Assembly: GCA_963169175.1 (NCBI GenBank)
Contig: CAUJFK010000205.1
Location: 1 to 5,418, forward strand
Length of the DNA: 5,418 nt
DNA from: Acidobacteriota bacterium
GTDB lineage: Bacteria; Acidobacteriota; Blastocatellia; Pyrinomonadales; Pyrinomonadaceae
Direction: 5' to 3'
A program made the position numbers and the translations under genes. The notes beneath the pieces are model-generated. The model searched no databases. It had not been told where the DNA came from and was given only the letters and a program-made list of their open reading frames with translations. Below, piece after piece: positions 1 to 5,418 of this stretch. Positions within the stretch are counted from its first letter, which is position 1. Each line of letters opens with the position of its first letter.

Positions 1-609
1 TTTCTGACCAATGCGGCCAAGACGACCGAGAATGGTTTGTCAAAAGATGCGGCGATCCGTGCGATGACGCTTGGGCCGGCCGAGATCTTTGGCGTCGCTG
101 ACCGGCTTGGGTCGGTCGAGGCGGGAAAGATCGCGAACCTGACCGTCGTCAGGGGCGATGTGTTCGGAAATCAAAAGGTCATCACGCACGTATTTGTTGA
201 CGGCGCCGTGTTTCAGCCGAAACCGCCGGCACCGGCGGGCCCCGGCGGACGCGGGCCGCGTGCCGGAGCACCGGGAGCAGTGAATCGAGGCGACGCGGAA
301 ACCTCACCCGGTTCGGTTGCCGGTACATACGCCATTGCGATCGATATTCCCGGCCAGCCGTTGAGCGGCACTTTGACAATAACGCAGCAAGGGTCGTCGC
401 TTGCGGGCACTCTATCGACCGAGCTTGGTTCCGGCCCGCTTACCGAAGGGCAGCTTTCGGGCAACAGCGTCAGTTTCGCCGGTTCGGTCAGCGTTGGCGG
501 CCAGACGGTGCCGTTCACGGTCAAGGCGACGGTGGCGGGCACGCGGCTTTCGGGCACGATCGATTCGACGCAGGGTTCATTCGCTCTTTCAGGCACAAAA
601 AATCCGTAA
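1..609 (+). CDS. Amidohydrolase-like protein, C-terminal part (5' truncated by window), with extra beta-rich domain
   Basis: The frame is open from base 1, so this is the 3' end of a longer gene; 202 codons are visible. Codons 12-71 are the C-terminal part of an imidazolonepropionase-type amidohydrolase. They include GLSKDAAIRAMT, then PAEIFGVADRLGSVEAGKIANLTV, the segment where the last barrel helix leads back into the small composite beta domain. Codons 72-104 are a Pro/Gly/Ala-rich linker. Codons 105-202 form a separate domain of short beta-strand-like stretches rich in G, S, T and L, with repeated 'SGT' turns (PLSGTLTI, RLSGTIDS, FALSGTKN). I do not recognise that domain by name; it may bind ligand or partner. 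The metal-site region lies outside the window. The C-terminus is closer to the gene at 2099-3469 (PAEI-G-ADRLGS---GK-AN) than to the gene at 646-2046. It is probably co-transcribed with the next gene, 36 bases downstream. Confidence 0.85.
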   Translation, partial: FLTNAAKTTENGLSKDAAIRAMTLGPAEIFGVADRLGSVEAGKIANLTVVRGDVFGNQKVITHVFVDGAVFQPKPPAPAGPGGRGPRAGAPGAVNRGDAETSPGSVAGTYAIAIDIPGQPLSGTLTITQQGSSLAGTLSTELGSGPLTEGQLSGNSVSFAGSVSVGGQTVPFTVKATVAGTRLSGTIDSTQGSFALSGTKNP

Positions 610-645
610 CAAGCGGCCAGCAGCGATCAGCTTTTAATCAAAGTT

Positions 646-2046
646 ATGAAACGAATAATCAGCTTTCTGATCATCTCGGTCATTTTATCGGCCGTCATAC
701 CTGTTTCGGCCCAGCAGTCGGGCGAAGTTCTTATCAAGAACGCCACCGTCCTGACGGCGGTCAAGGGAACGCTTCCGGCGACGGACATTCTTATCCGCGA
801 CGGCAAGATATTTCGTATAGGCAAGGGCCTGACGGCCGGTGCGGGAGCAAAGGTCATCGATGCGACGGGCAAATTTGTTTCGCCCGGCATCATTGACGCC
901 CATTCGCATTCGATGTTGTCGGCGATAAATGAAGGTTCGCTGGCAGTAACGTCGATGACGCGTGTCCGCGATGTGCTCGATCCGCATGACATCGCCATTT
1001 ACCGGGCGCTTGCGGGCGGTGTTACGGCGGCGAACCTGCTGCACGGATCGGCAAACCCGATCGGCGGGCAGAGCCTGACCGTAAAATTCAAATGGGGACA
1101 CCCGACCGAAGATTATCCGATCCCTGACGCGATGCCGGGCATCAAGTTCGCACTTGGCGAGAATGTAAAGCGTTCGAGTTTTCAGCCGCAGGCAGGGCAA
1201 ACCGTGCGGTATCCGCGGACCCGAATGGGCACGATGGAAACTATCCGCGATGCGTTCCGTCGGGCGCGTGATTATAAGCAGGCATGGGACGATTATCGTG
1301 CAAAAAAGACAAAAGTGCCGCCGCGAGTTGATGAAGAACTGCAGCCGCTGGTCGAGGTCCTCGAAGGCAAACGGCTTGTTCATTGTCACGGCTATCGTTC
1401 GGACGAACATTTGAACCTTTTGCGCCTGGCCGAAGAGTTTGGTTTTCGCATCGGCACGCTTCAGCACGGGCTTGAGGCTTACAAGATCGCGCCGGAGATT
1501 GCCAAACACGGTGCCGGCGTCTCAACATTTACCGATTTCTGGAGCTATAAGATCGAAGCTTACGACGCCATTCCTTATAACGCCTATATTTTGTGGAAGA
1601 ACGGCGTTGTTGTCTCGATCAATTCCGATGATGACGGCCGTATGCGTCGGCTTAACCTCGACGCGGCGAAGATAATGAAATACGGCGGCGTTCCCGAACA
1701 GGACGCGCTGCAGATGATCACGCTTAATCCCGCAAAGCAGCTGCACATTGACAAGCGCACCGGTTCGATCGAGGTTGGCAAGGATGCCGACATCGTAATA
1801 TGGAACGAACATCCGTTCAGCCCGTATTCGCACCCTGAGATAACGATGATCGAAGGCGTAGTTTATTTTGACCGTGCGGCCGATATCGCAAACAGGAGCG
1901 TGCTTGCAAAAGAACGCGAGGAACTTGAGAAGCTTGAGGTCAACAAAGCTCCGTCAAGCGGCGGCACCGCCCCGCGTGTCCCAACCGAACGCGTCCGCGG
2001 CGACCGCGACGACGCCGATCGCGAGAACCGGGACAATGATCAGTGA
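646..2046 (+). CDS. Exported amidohydrolase, imidazolonepropionase-related, metal site intact
   Basis: A 466-residue protein. Residues 1-22 are a Sec signal peptide (MKR, then a hydrophobic core, cleavage likely after VSA), so it probably acts in the periplasm. Residues 26-80 form the N-terminal composite beta segment (VLIKNATVLTA, ILIRDGKI). The metallo-barrel then shows PGIIDAHSHS with H86xH88, LVHCHGYRSDE with H246xH248, TLQHGLEA with H274, and SINSDDDGR with D328, the set of metal and catalytic positions expected in this superfamily. The C-terminal return is NPAKQLHIDKRTGSIEVGKDADIVIW (about 363-388). Residues 451-466 are a charged R/D/N-rich tail. The substrate cannot be read from sequence; relatives cleave cyclic amides or Xaa-Pro/Xaa-Arg type dipeptides. 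The ATG at 646 is chosen because it gives the complete signal peptide; no clear Shine-Dalgarno is visible. The gene lies between two amidohydrolase-like paralogues. Confidence 0.92.
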   Translation: MKRIISFLIISVILSAVIPVSAQQSGEVLIKNATVLTAVKGTLPATDILIRDGKIFRIGKGLTAGAGAKVIDATGKFVSPGIIDAHSHSMLSAINEGSLAVTSMTRVRDVLDPHDIAIYRALAGGVTAANLLHGSANPIGGQSLTVKFKWGHPTEDYPIPDAMPGIKFALGENVKRSSFQPQAGQTVRYPRTRMGTMETIRDAFRRARDYKQAWDDYRAKKTKVPPRVDEELQPLVEVLEGKRLVHCHGYRSDEHLNLLRLAEEFGFRIGTLQHGLEAYKIAPEIAKHGAGVSTFTDFWSYKIEAYDAIPYNAYILWKNGVVVSINSDDDGRMRRLNLDAAKIMKYGGVPEQDALQMITLNPAKQLHIDKRTGSIEVGKDADIVIWNEHPFSPYSHPEITMIEGVVYFDRAADIANRSVLAKEREELEKLEVNKAPSSGGTAPRVPTERVRGDRDDADRENRDNDQ

Positions 2047-2084
2047 AGTATAACTTTTTATCCATAAAGAAATCGCTCGCCGCC

Positions 2085-2090
2085 GAGGAT
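2085..2090 (+). promoter_or_regulatory. Ribosome binding site of the third amidohydrolase-like gene
   Basis: GAGGAT lies about 8-10 bases before the ATG at 2099. It supports that start, which matters because the repeat-derived part of the signal peptide begins only ten codons later. The preceding gene (ATG 646) has no comparable motif. Confidence 0.55.
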
Positions 2091-2098
2091 CAAATAAA

Positions 2099-3469
2099 AT
2101 GAACATTCGTCGTTTCCAAATTCTGACATTTCTTTTCTCCGTGACTCTGTGCCTCTGTGGTGAGAGTCTTGCCCAGAGCGACGGTTCGCAGCAGAACAAG
2201 ACCGGCCGTGCGGGCACATTTGCGATAGTTGGTGCACGTGTCGTCACGGTTTCGGGTGCGGTGATCGAGAATGGGGCGGTCGTTATTCAAAACGGCAAGA
2301 TCGCGGCGGTCGGAACGGGCCTTTCCATTCCGTCGGGTGCCGAAAAGATCGATGGCAAGGGCCTATCCGTTTATCCGGGCATGATCGATTCCGCTACGGG
2401 CCTCGGCCTGGCGGAGATCGGCCAGGGCGCGAACGCGACAATGGACATCGCCGAAACGGGAACGAACAACGCCAATGCAAAAGCTATCTCGGGCATCAAT
2501 CCGCATTCGTCGCATGTAAATGTAACGCGCGTTAACGGCATCACAACGGTCATGTCCGCCCCGACCGGCGGCCTGATCGCCGGGCAAAGCGCCATCATCA
2601 ACCTGAACGGATCGACGCAGGCAGAAATGGCGGTCGTCCCGACGGCGGCGTTGGTGATAAATTTTCCGCGTATCGCGGGCGGCGGCGGCGGCTTTGGCGG
2701 CTTTGGCGGATTTGGACGGCCGCAGACCGATTTTAACGAGCTTGTCCGGCGCCGCGACACGCAGATCGACGAACTCAAAAAGCTTTTTACCGAAGCCGTC
2801 AACTACGGCCGGGCGATGGACGCCTATGCAAAGGACAAAACGCTGCCCGAACCGGCCGTCAACCTGCCGCTCGAGGCGCTTGTGCCCTATGCCCGCGGCG
2901 AAAAGCCGATAGTTTTTGCCGCCGAACGCGAACGCGATATCCGCGCGGTCGCTAAATTTGTTTCCGAATTGAAGCTGAAGGGAATTATCTCAGGCGCGCA
3001 GGAAGCATGGAAGGCGGCCGATGTGCTCAAGGCGAACAACATCGCCGTCATCTACACAAATGTTTACGATCTGCCGACGCGGGACGACGATCCTTATGAC
3101 ATTCAGTTCGAAGGGCCTTCAAAGATAAAGCAGGCGGGCATCCGTTTTGCAATTTCGACCGGCGGCCAGGGATCGGATAACCGCGATCTGCCGTATCACG
3201 CCGGCCTCGCCGGTGCTTACGGCCTTTCGCGCGAAGATGCGCTCAAGTCGGTCACGATATACCCGGCGGAAATTCTCGGTATTGCCGACCGTCTCGGTTC
3301 GATCGACGTCGGCAAAATGGCAAACATCGTCGTCACCGACGGCGACATCCTCGATCCGCGTACTAATATCAAATACGAATTCATCGCCGGCCGCCTAATC
3401 CCGCTGACCAGCCGCCACACCGAATTAAGAGACAGCTTCGAAAACCGAAAGCTCCCCGCAGTGCAATAG
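2099..3469 (+). CDS. Exported amidohydrolase-like protein lacking the metal-binding residues (probable pseudoenzyme)
   Basis: A 456-residue protein with a signal peptide (MNIRR plus hydrophobic segment, likely cleavage after SLA, residue 25). The amidohydrolase fold is readable: FAIVGARVVTVSG and VVIQNGKIAAVG (41-72), YPGMID (92-97), GIISGAQEAW (295-304), and the C-terminal YPAEILGIADRLGSIDVGKMANIVV (388-412). Aligned by eye with the gene at 646-2046, every metal or catalytic position is changed: HxH becomes A99-T-G101, the second HxH becomes F273-A-A275, the third His becomes G299, and the Asp becomes G355. The reading frame is otherwise full length and undamaged, so this looks like a maintained non-catalytic paralogue and not decay. 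A glycine-rich loop (194-206, GGFGGFG) interrupts the barrel. Codons 11-22 coincide with a dispersed-repeat-like sequence. A metal-independent catalytic mechanism cannot be excluded. It follows the active paralogue by 52 bases and is probably in the same operon. Confidence 0.88.
   Translation: MNIRRFQILTFLFSVTLCLCGESLAQSDGSQQNKTGRAGTFAIVGARVVTVSGAVIENGAVVIQNGKIAAVGTGLSIPSGAEKIDGKGLSVYPGMIDSATGLGLAEIGQGANATMDIAETGTNNANAKAISGINPHSSHVNVTRVNGITTVMSAPTGGLIAGQSAIINLNGSTQAEMAVVPTAALVINFPRIAGGGGGFGGFGGFGRPQTDFNELVRRRDTQIDELKKLFTEAVNYGRAMDAYAKDKTLPEPAVNLPLEALVPYARGEKPIVFAAERERDIRAVAKFVSELKLKGIISGAQEAWKAADVLKANNIAVIYTNVYDLPTRDDDPYDIQFEGPSKIKQAGIRFAISTGGQGSDNRDLPYHAGLAGAYGLSREDALKSVTIYPAEILGIADRLGSIDVGKMANIVVTDGDILDPRTNIKYEFIAGRLIPLTSRHTELRDSFENRKLPAVQ
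2131..2163. repeat. CTCTGTG-type dispersed repeat inside a signal-peptide coding region
   Basis: The bases TTCTCCGTGACTCTGTGCC followed by TCTGTGGTGA match the style of a repeat that is usually intergenic in environmental bacterial genomes (reverse strand: ACCACAGAGGCACAGAGTC). Here it is read in frame as FLFSVTLCLCGE, the hydrophobic core of the signal peptide of the gene at 2099. Only one copy is in the window, so its repeat nature rests on recognising the pattern and not on copies seen here. Confidence 0.55.
2678..2716 (+). repeat. In-frame GGC/GGCTTT tandem repeat coding a Gly-rich loop
   Basis: Five GGC codons are followed by three GGC-TTT/GGA-TTT type units, giving GGGGGFGGFGGFG at residues 194-206 of the gene at 2099. 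It is a low-complexity, probably flexible or length-variable insert. The paralogue at 646-2046 has no such loop at the corresponding place. Confidence 0.7.
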
Positions 3470-3477
3470 CGGTCCTC

Positions 3478-3573
3478 TTTTTCGTGAATTTCGCGTCTTC
3501 CTTTCGTGATTTTCGTGGTAAAGTCCTAATCCTGACCACGAAAACCACGAAACTAAACCGAAACACACGAAAC
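3478..3573. repeat. TTTCGTG/CACGAAA hairpin repeat, copy A
   Basis: The core arms are CTTTCGTGATTTTCGTGGT at 3501-3519 and ACCACGAAAACCACGAAAC at 3535-3553, pairing at 17 of 19 positions around a 15-base loop. Weaker outer pairing continues between about 3481-3500 and 3554-3573. It begins just after the stop of the gene at 2099-3469 and could affect the 3' end of that transcript, but no T-run follows the stem, so it is not a standard intrinsic terminator. Confidence 0.75.
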
Positions 3574-3586
3574 AAAACCAACAATG

Positions 3587-3663
3587 CCGCAAGCCCGCAC
3601 GTTAGTACGAGCTTAATAGACACGCTGCATATTAAGCCCTTACTAACGTGCGGGCCTCCGCAA
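3587..3663. repeat. Miniature palindrome with 25-bp inverted repeats flanked by 6-bp direct repeats
   Basis: The arms are 3593-3617 and 3631-3655, complementary at 23 of 25 positions (outer part GCCCGCACGTTAGTA), separated by the 13-base spacer AGACACGCTGCAT. CCGCAA occurs directly left of the left arm (3587-3592) and again two bases right of the right arm (3658-3663), like a target-site duplication. The unit sits between hairpin copies A and B and differs from them in sequence. It resembles a MITE- or REP-like insertion with no coding capacity. Confidence 0.6.
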
Positions 3664-3665
3664 AT

Positions 3666-3723
3666 TTCCTTTCGTGATTTTCGTGGTAACGGCTTAAAAC
3701 CTCAACCACGAAAACCCCGAAAA
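3666..3723. repeat. TTTCGTG/CACGAAA hairpin repeat, copy B
   Basis: The left part (3666-3689) is a perfect 24-base direct repeat of 3498-3521 in copy A. Arms 3669-3687 and 3705-3723 pair around a 17-base loop. The loops of A and B differ, so the arms are conserved while the loop has drifted. Confidence 0.75.
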
Positions 3724-3732
3724 AAACCGAAC

Positions 3733-3790
3733 TTTCGTTTCCCGTTTCGTGGTAATGGCCGAAAAACCCTAACCACGAAATTCCCGAAAC
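3733..3790. repeat. TTTCGTG/CACGAAA hairpin repeat, diverged copy C
   Basis: TTTCGTGGT at 3745-3753 pairs perfectly with ACCACGAAA at 3772-3780 around an 18-base loop. Outer stretches (TTTCGTTTCCC and TTCCCGAAAC) pair imperfectly. This is the same family as copies A and B but more diverged. Confidence 0.65.
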
Positions 3791-3932
3791 AAAACCGAAG
3801 CGCACGATAGTCCGTGAGGAAAATTCCTGCGTCCACGTGGAAAATCGACGACGACATTTTCTGCGCCGGGCCACTCATCCGACCGCATAAGCGGCCATAT
3901 ACCGCCTTGTTCGAGCGAAGAAAAATTAGCTC
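3791..3932. other. Non-coding spacer between the hairpin repeats and the insertion sequence
   Basis: No RNA gene, terminator or convincing gene is seen. A 44-codon GTG frame (3814-3948) starts right after an in-frame TAG, has no good ribosome binding site, and takes its last codons and stop from the insertion sequence end. It could be the 5' remnant of a disrupted gene or chance. A minus-strand frame across the same bases is equally unconvincing because it runs on into the hairpin repeats. Confidence 0.5.
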
Positions 3933-3983
3933 TGTTATTAGCAAATGAAGATGTCCTATTTTGTTAGCACATCAAATGTCCGG
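3933..3983. repeat. Left terminal inverted repeat of the insertion sequence, two-box
   Basis: Two TTAGCA-like plus ATGTCC units occur in tandem: the outer with ATGTCC at 3951-3956, the inner (GTTAGCACATCAAATGTCC, 3963-3981) with ATGTCC at 3976-3981. The boxes are 25 bp apart, and the outer box begins 18 bases in from the tip. They are likely transposase binding sites. Confidence 0.65.
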
Positions 3984-4013
3984 TTTTGGTTTTAGATTTT
4001 TCTTTCATTTTAT

Positions 4014-5330
4014 TTATCCAGTAGCAGCAGAAGCTGTGGGAATGTGGGAAACTTGCGGCGTCTTTTGCCGGAAGTTTTCCAAGCTGCTGAGGGAAACTGC
4101 GTCTTTTGCCGTTTTCCTTGGCAGCGGCATGTCCACAGCCTTCTTGTTGCGTGGTCTTCCGTTTGATTTCTTATTACGAAGATCACCCTGGGCTGTATAG
4201 CTGCCGATCTGCTGCGGGCCGTAGCCGATGCTGATGTGGCCGTCCAGGTGCTGATAGACCGTCACGCGGCAGCCATCCATCGACCGACGCCAGCTCTGTT
4301 TTTCTATTTGCAGCGTCAGATTCTTGTACTTAATGGTATTGTCGCGATTGACCGTCCGCTGGCTCTGGACAGAGAACACCAGATCGAGATCATTTCGCAT
4401 GCATGGCACAAAGGCTGTCTGGTCCGGCTCGGCCGCCTGGACAGCAAACTTCCGGTTGAACTCACGGACATAGCTTTTCAGAAAGCGGTTGGCTTCTTCG
4501 ATAGTCTTTATCCCTCTTATGCGAAGTTCCTGCGGAAGCCGCCCCTGCCAGGTGCGAAAGCTCCTTTCGGATCGTCCCCGGGCCTGCGGCGAATAGGCCG
4601 CTATCATCTGTATGCCGAGGTCGCGAAGAGCACGCCCTACTTGCGTCAGAGCCTGCTTATCTACTGGCTCTCCGGCCTTTGGCGTCGTCCAGAAGTGGCT
4701 CGCCCGGTCTGAATACAAGCTGCAGAACAGCCCCTTCTTTTTAATAACTTCCCGGATCGCCTGCATCACCGTCCGGGTCGATTCCTCATTCACCAGTTGG
4801 GCATAATAGATCTCGCTTGTCGCGTCGTCCAGAATAACGATCAGATCAAAGTATCGGCCATCGCCAAACCACTGGTGCTCTGACCCGTCTATGTGCAGCA
4901 TCATTCCCACCAGCGGCTTTCTTTCGCGCCGTTTCCTGTGCTTCTTTCGCTTGCCCGATCGAGCCACAAGCCCCGACTTCTGAAGCAGATTCTTTACCCA
5001 CGTGTAGCTGAAACAAATGTCGTGATCCTCAGACAACTTCTCGTGAAAATGCCGCACGTTGAAGTCGAAATACTTTTCCCGATACAGCCTCAGAACCTCC
5101 TCCACCTCTCCAGCCGGCACCCGCCGCGGACTCTCCTTGCCCACTCGCCCATCAAACAACCCGTCGATCCCAACCTCTTCATACTTCGCCTTTATCCGAC
5201 CCAAATGCCGGTAGCTCAGCCCCAATATATCCGCCGCCTCGATCCAATTTATCTTCTTTGCATACGCTCGCAAGATAATCTCCTGTCTTGTCATCGCCTT
5301 CTCCATCGCGATCTCCGGGTAATTTCTCAT
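4014..5330 (-). CDS. DDE transposase of the insertion sequence (ISNCY/IS481-like, rve integrase core)
   Basis: A 438-residue, apparently intact transposase. Residues 29-50 (WIEAADILGLSYRHLGRIKAKY) are a helix-turn-helix for binding the element's ends. A basic stretch at 126-138 (GKRKKHRKRRERK) precedes the RNase H-like catalytic core: D148 in LHIDGSEHQW, D208 in YSDRASHFW and E255 in ARGRSERSF, the DDE triad, with the spacing usual for rve transposases. The C-terminus is basic and low in complexity. The longest start is the ATG at 5330, just after an in-frame TAG (5340-5342); the AAAGGAG before it is only two bases away, which is very close. The ATG at 5306 (MEKAM) has GGAG six bases upstream and may be the real start. 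The gene is convergent with the amidohydrolase genes. It may not be mobile now, but no lesion is visible. Confidence 0.93.
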   Translation of the reverse strand: MRNYPEIAMEKAMTRQEIILRAYAKKINWIEAADILGLSYRHLGRIKAKYEEVGIDGLFDGRVGKESPRRVPAGEVEEVLRLYREKYFDFNVRHFHEKLSEDHDICFSYTWVKNLLQKSGLVARSGKRKKHRKRRERKPLVGMMLHIDGSEHQWFGDGRYFDLIVILDDATSEIYYAQLVNEESTRTVMQAIREVIKKKGLFCSLYSDRASHFWTTPKAGEPVDKQALTQVGRALRDLGIQMIAAYSPQARGRSERSFRTWQGRLPQELRIRGIKTIEEANRFLKSYVREFNRKFAVQAAEPDQTAFVPCMRNDLDLVFSVQSQRTVNRDNTIKYKNLTLQIEKQSWRRSMDGCRVTVYQHLDGHISIGYGPQQIGSYTAQGDLRNKKSNGRPRNKKAVDMPLPRKTAKDAVSLSSLENFRQKTPQVSHIPTASAATG

Positions 5331-5368
5331 GACTCCTTTCTATAGCCATTTACCCTCAACCGCCGAAA

Positions 5369-5418
5369 GCGGACATCTCACCTGCTATTCTCGTAGGACA
5401 TATGATGTGCTAACTACA
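5369..5418. repeat. Right terminal inverted repeat of the insertion sequence, two-box
   Basis: GGACAT (reverse complement of ATGTCC) occurs at 5371-5376 and 5396-5401, again 25 bp apart; the outer box ends 17 bases from the proposed tip at 5418. The outer unit (5396-5414) matches the inner unit of the left end at 18 of 19 positions. The transposase promoter must lie within or beside this end, as only 88 bases separate the tip from the first ATG. Confidence 0.65.

Larger units (their letters stand above)
3933..5418 (-). mobile_element. Insertion sequence, ISNCY/IS481-like, about 1.49 kb
   Basis: A single DDE transposase gene fills the element. The proposed tips are TGTTATTAGC at 3933 and, on the opposite strand, TGTAGTTAGC starting at 5418, giving the TG...CA ends common for rve-type transposases. 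About 50 bases at each end align at roughly two thirds of positions with one gap, and each end carries two ATGTCC boxes 25 bp apart. The right tip falls on the last base of the window, so the right flank and target duplication are not visible and the right boundary could lie slightly further out. A shorter reading with a 19-bp inverted repeat (3963-3981 with 5396-5414, 18 of 19 matching) is also possible but leaves the outer left and inner right boxes unexplained. Confidence 0.8.

Noticed and set aside
685..1509. 274-codon minus-strand open frame
   Set aside because: It is antisense to the amidohydrolase at 646-2046, which has signal peptide and active-site motifs; the frame itself is basic and motif-free, an effect of codon bias.
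2099..2173. Lipoprotein signal (cysteines C18 and C20)
   Set aside because: The residues before each cysteine (VTL and CL) do not fit a lipobox, which needs a small residue at -1.
3501..3553. Rho-independent terminator after the amidohydrolase operon
   Set aside because: The stem is strong, but there is no U-tract after the right arm and the stem belongs to a repeat family; termination is possible but not supported.
3478..3790. CRISPR-like array
   Set aside because: There are only three palindromic units with irregular spacing (about 168 and about 65 bases), diverged arms, no spacers of uniform length and no cas genes.
3484..3810. 108-codon plus-strand open frame
   Set aside because: It consists of the hairpin repeats read through (FRDFRG and TTKTTK-like segments recur), with no ribosome binding site or domain.
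3381..3944. Several 80-codon minus-strand frames
   Set aside because: They overlap the end of an amidohydrolase gene or the palindromic repeats, and their similarity to each other comes only from the repeat arms.
4236..5345. Plus-strand open frames of 158 and 150 codons
   Set aside because: They are antisense to the transposase, whose DDE motifs and helix-turn-helix are clear; neither frame shows any recognisable domain.

Overview
The window looks like a stretch of a moderately GC-rich, Gram-negative-type bacterial chromosome. Three exported amidohydrolase-like genes in a row, together with palindromic intergenic repeats of the TTCGTGG/CCACGAA and CTCTGTGCCTCTGTGG types, fit an environmental Acidobacteriota (Blastocatellia-like) genome. 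This placement is inferred from style and not proven by any marker gene.

Layout. Positions 1-3469 hold three same-strand genes of the imidazolonepropionase-related amidohydrolase superfamily, with gaps of 36 and 52 bases, probably one operon. Gene 1 is only its 3' end: an amidohydrolase C-terminus, a Pro/Gly-rich linker and a small beta-rich domain. Gene 2 (646-2046) is complete, has a signal peptide and keeps a plausible metal site (H86xH88, H246xH248, H274, D328). Gene 3 (2099-3469) is complete and exported, but every one of those positions is replaced (A99, G101, F273, A275, G299, G355), so it looks like a metal-free paralogue. Gene 1's visible C-terminus resembles gene 3 more than gene 2. 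The cluster may therefore be one active enzyme flanked by one or two non-catalytic relatives that act with it in the periplasm.

Positions 3470-3932 are non-coding. They contain three related TTTCGTG...CACGAAA hairpins. Between the first and second lies a different 25-bp inverted repeat flanked by 6-bp direct repeats, which looks like a miniature inserted palindrome. A member of the other repeat class (CTCTGTGCCTCTGTGG) sits inside gene 3 and encodes the hydrophobic part of its signal peptide.

Positions 3933-5418 are an insertion sequence of about 1.49 kb on the minus strand, convergent with the amidohydrolase genes. It has a full-length DDE (rve-type) transposase of the ISNCY/IS481-like kind. 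Its ends are unusual: each carries two ATGTCC boxes exactly 25 bp apart, and the right tip appears to coincide with the end of the window, so the target-site duplication cannot be seen.

The best candidates for something new are the active/inactive amidohydrolase array, the signal peptide built from an intergenic repeat, and the nested palindrome. No defence system, CRISPR array, rRNA or tRNA was recognised.
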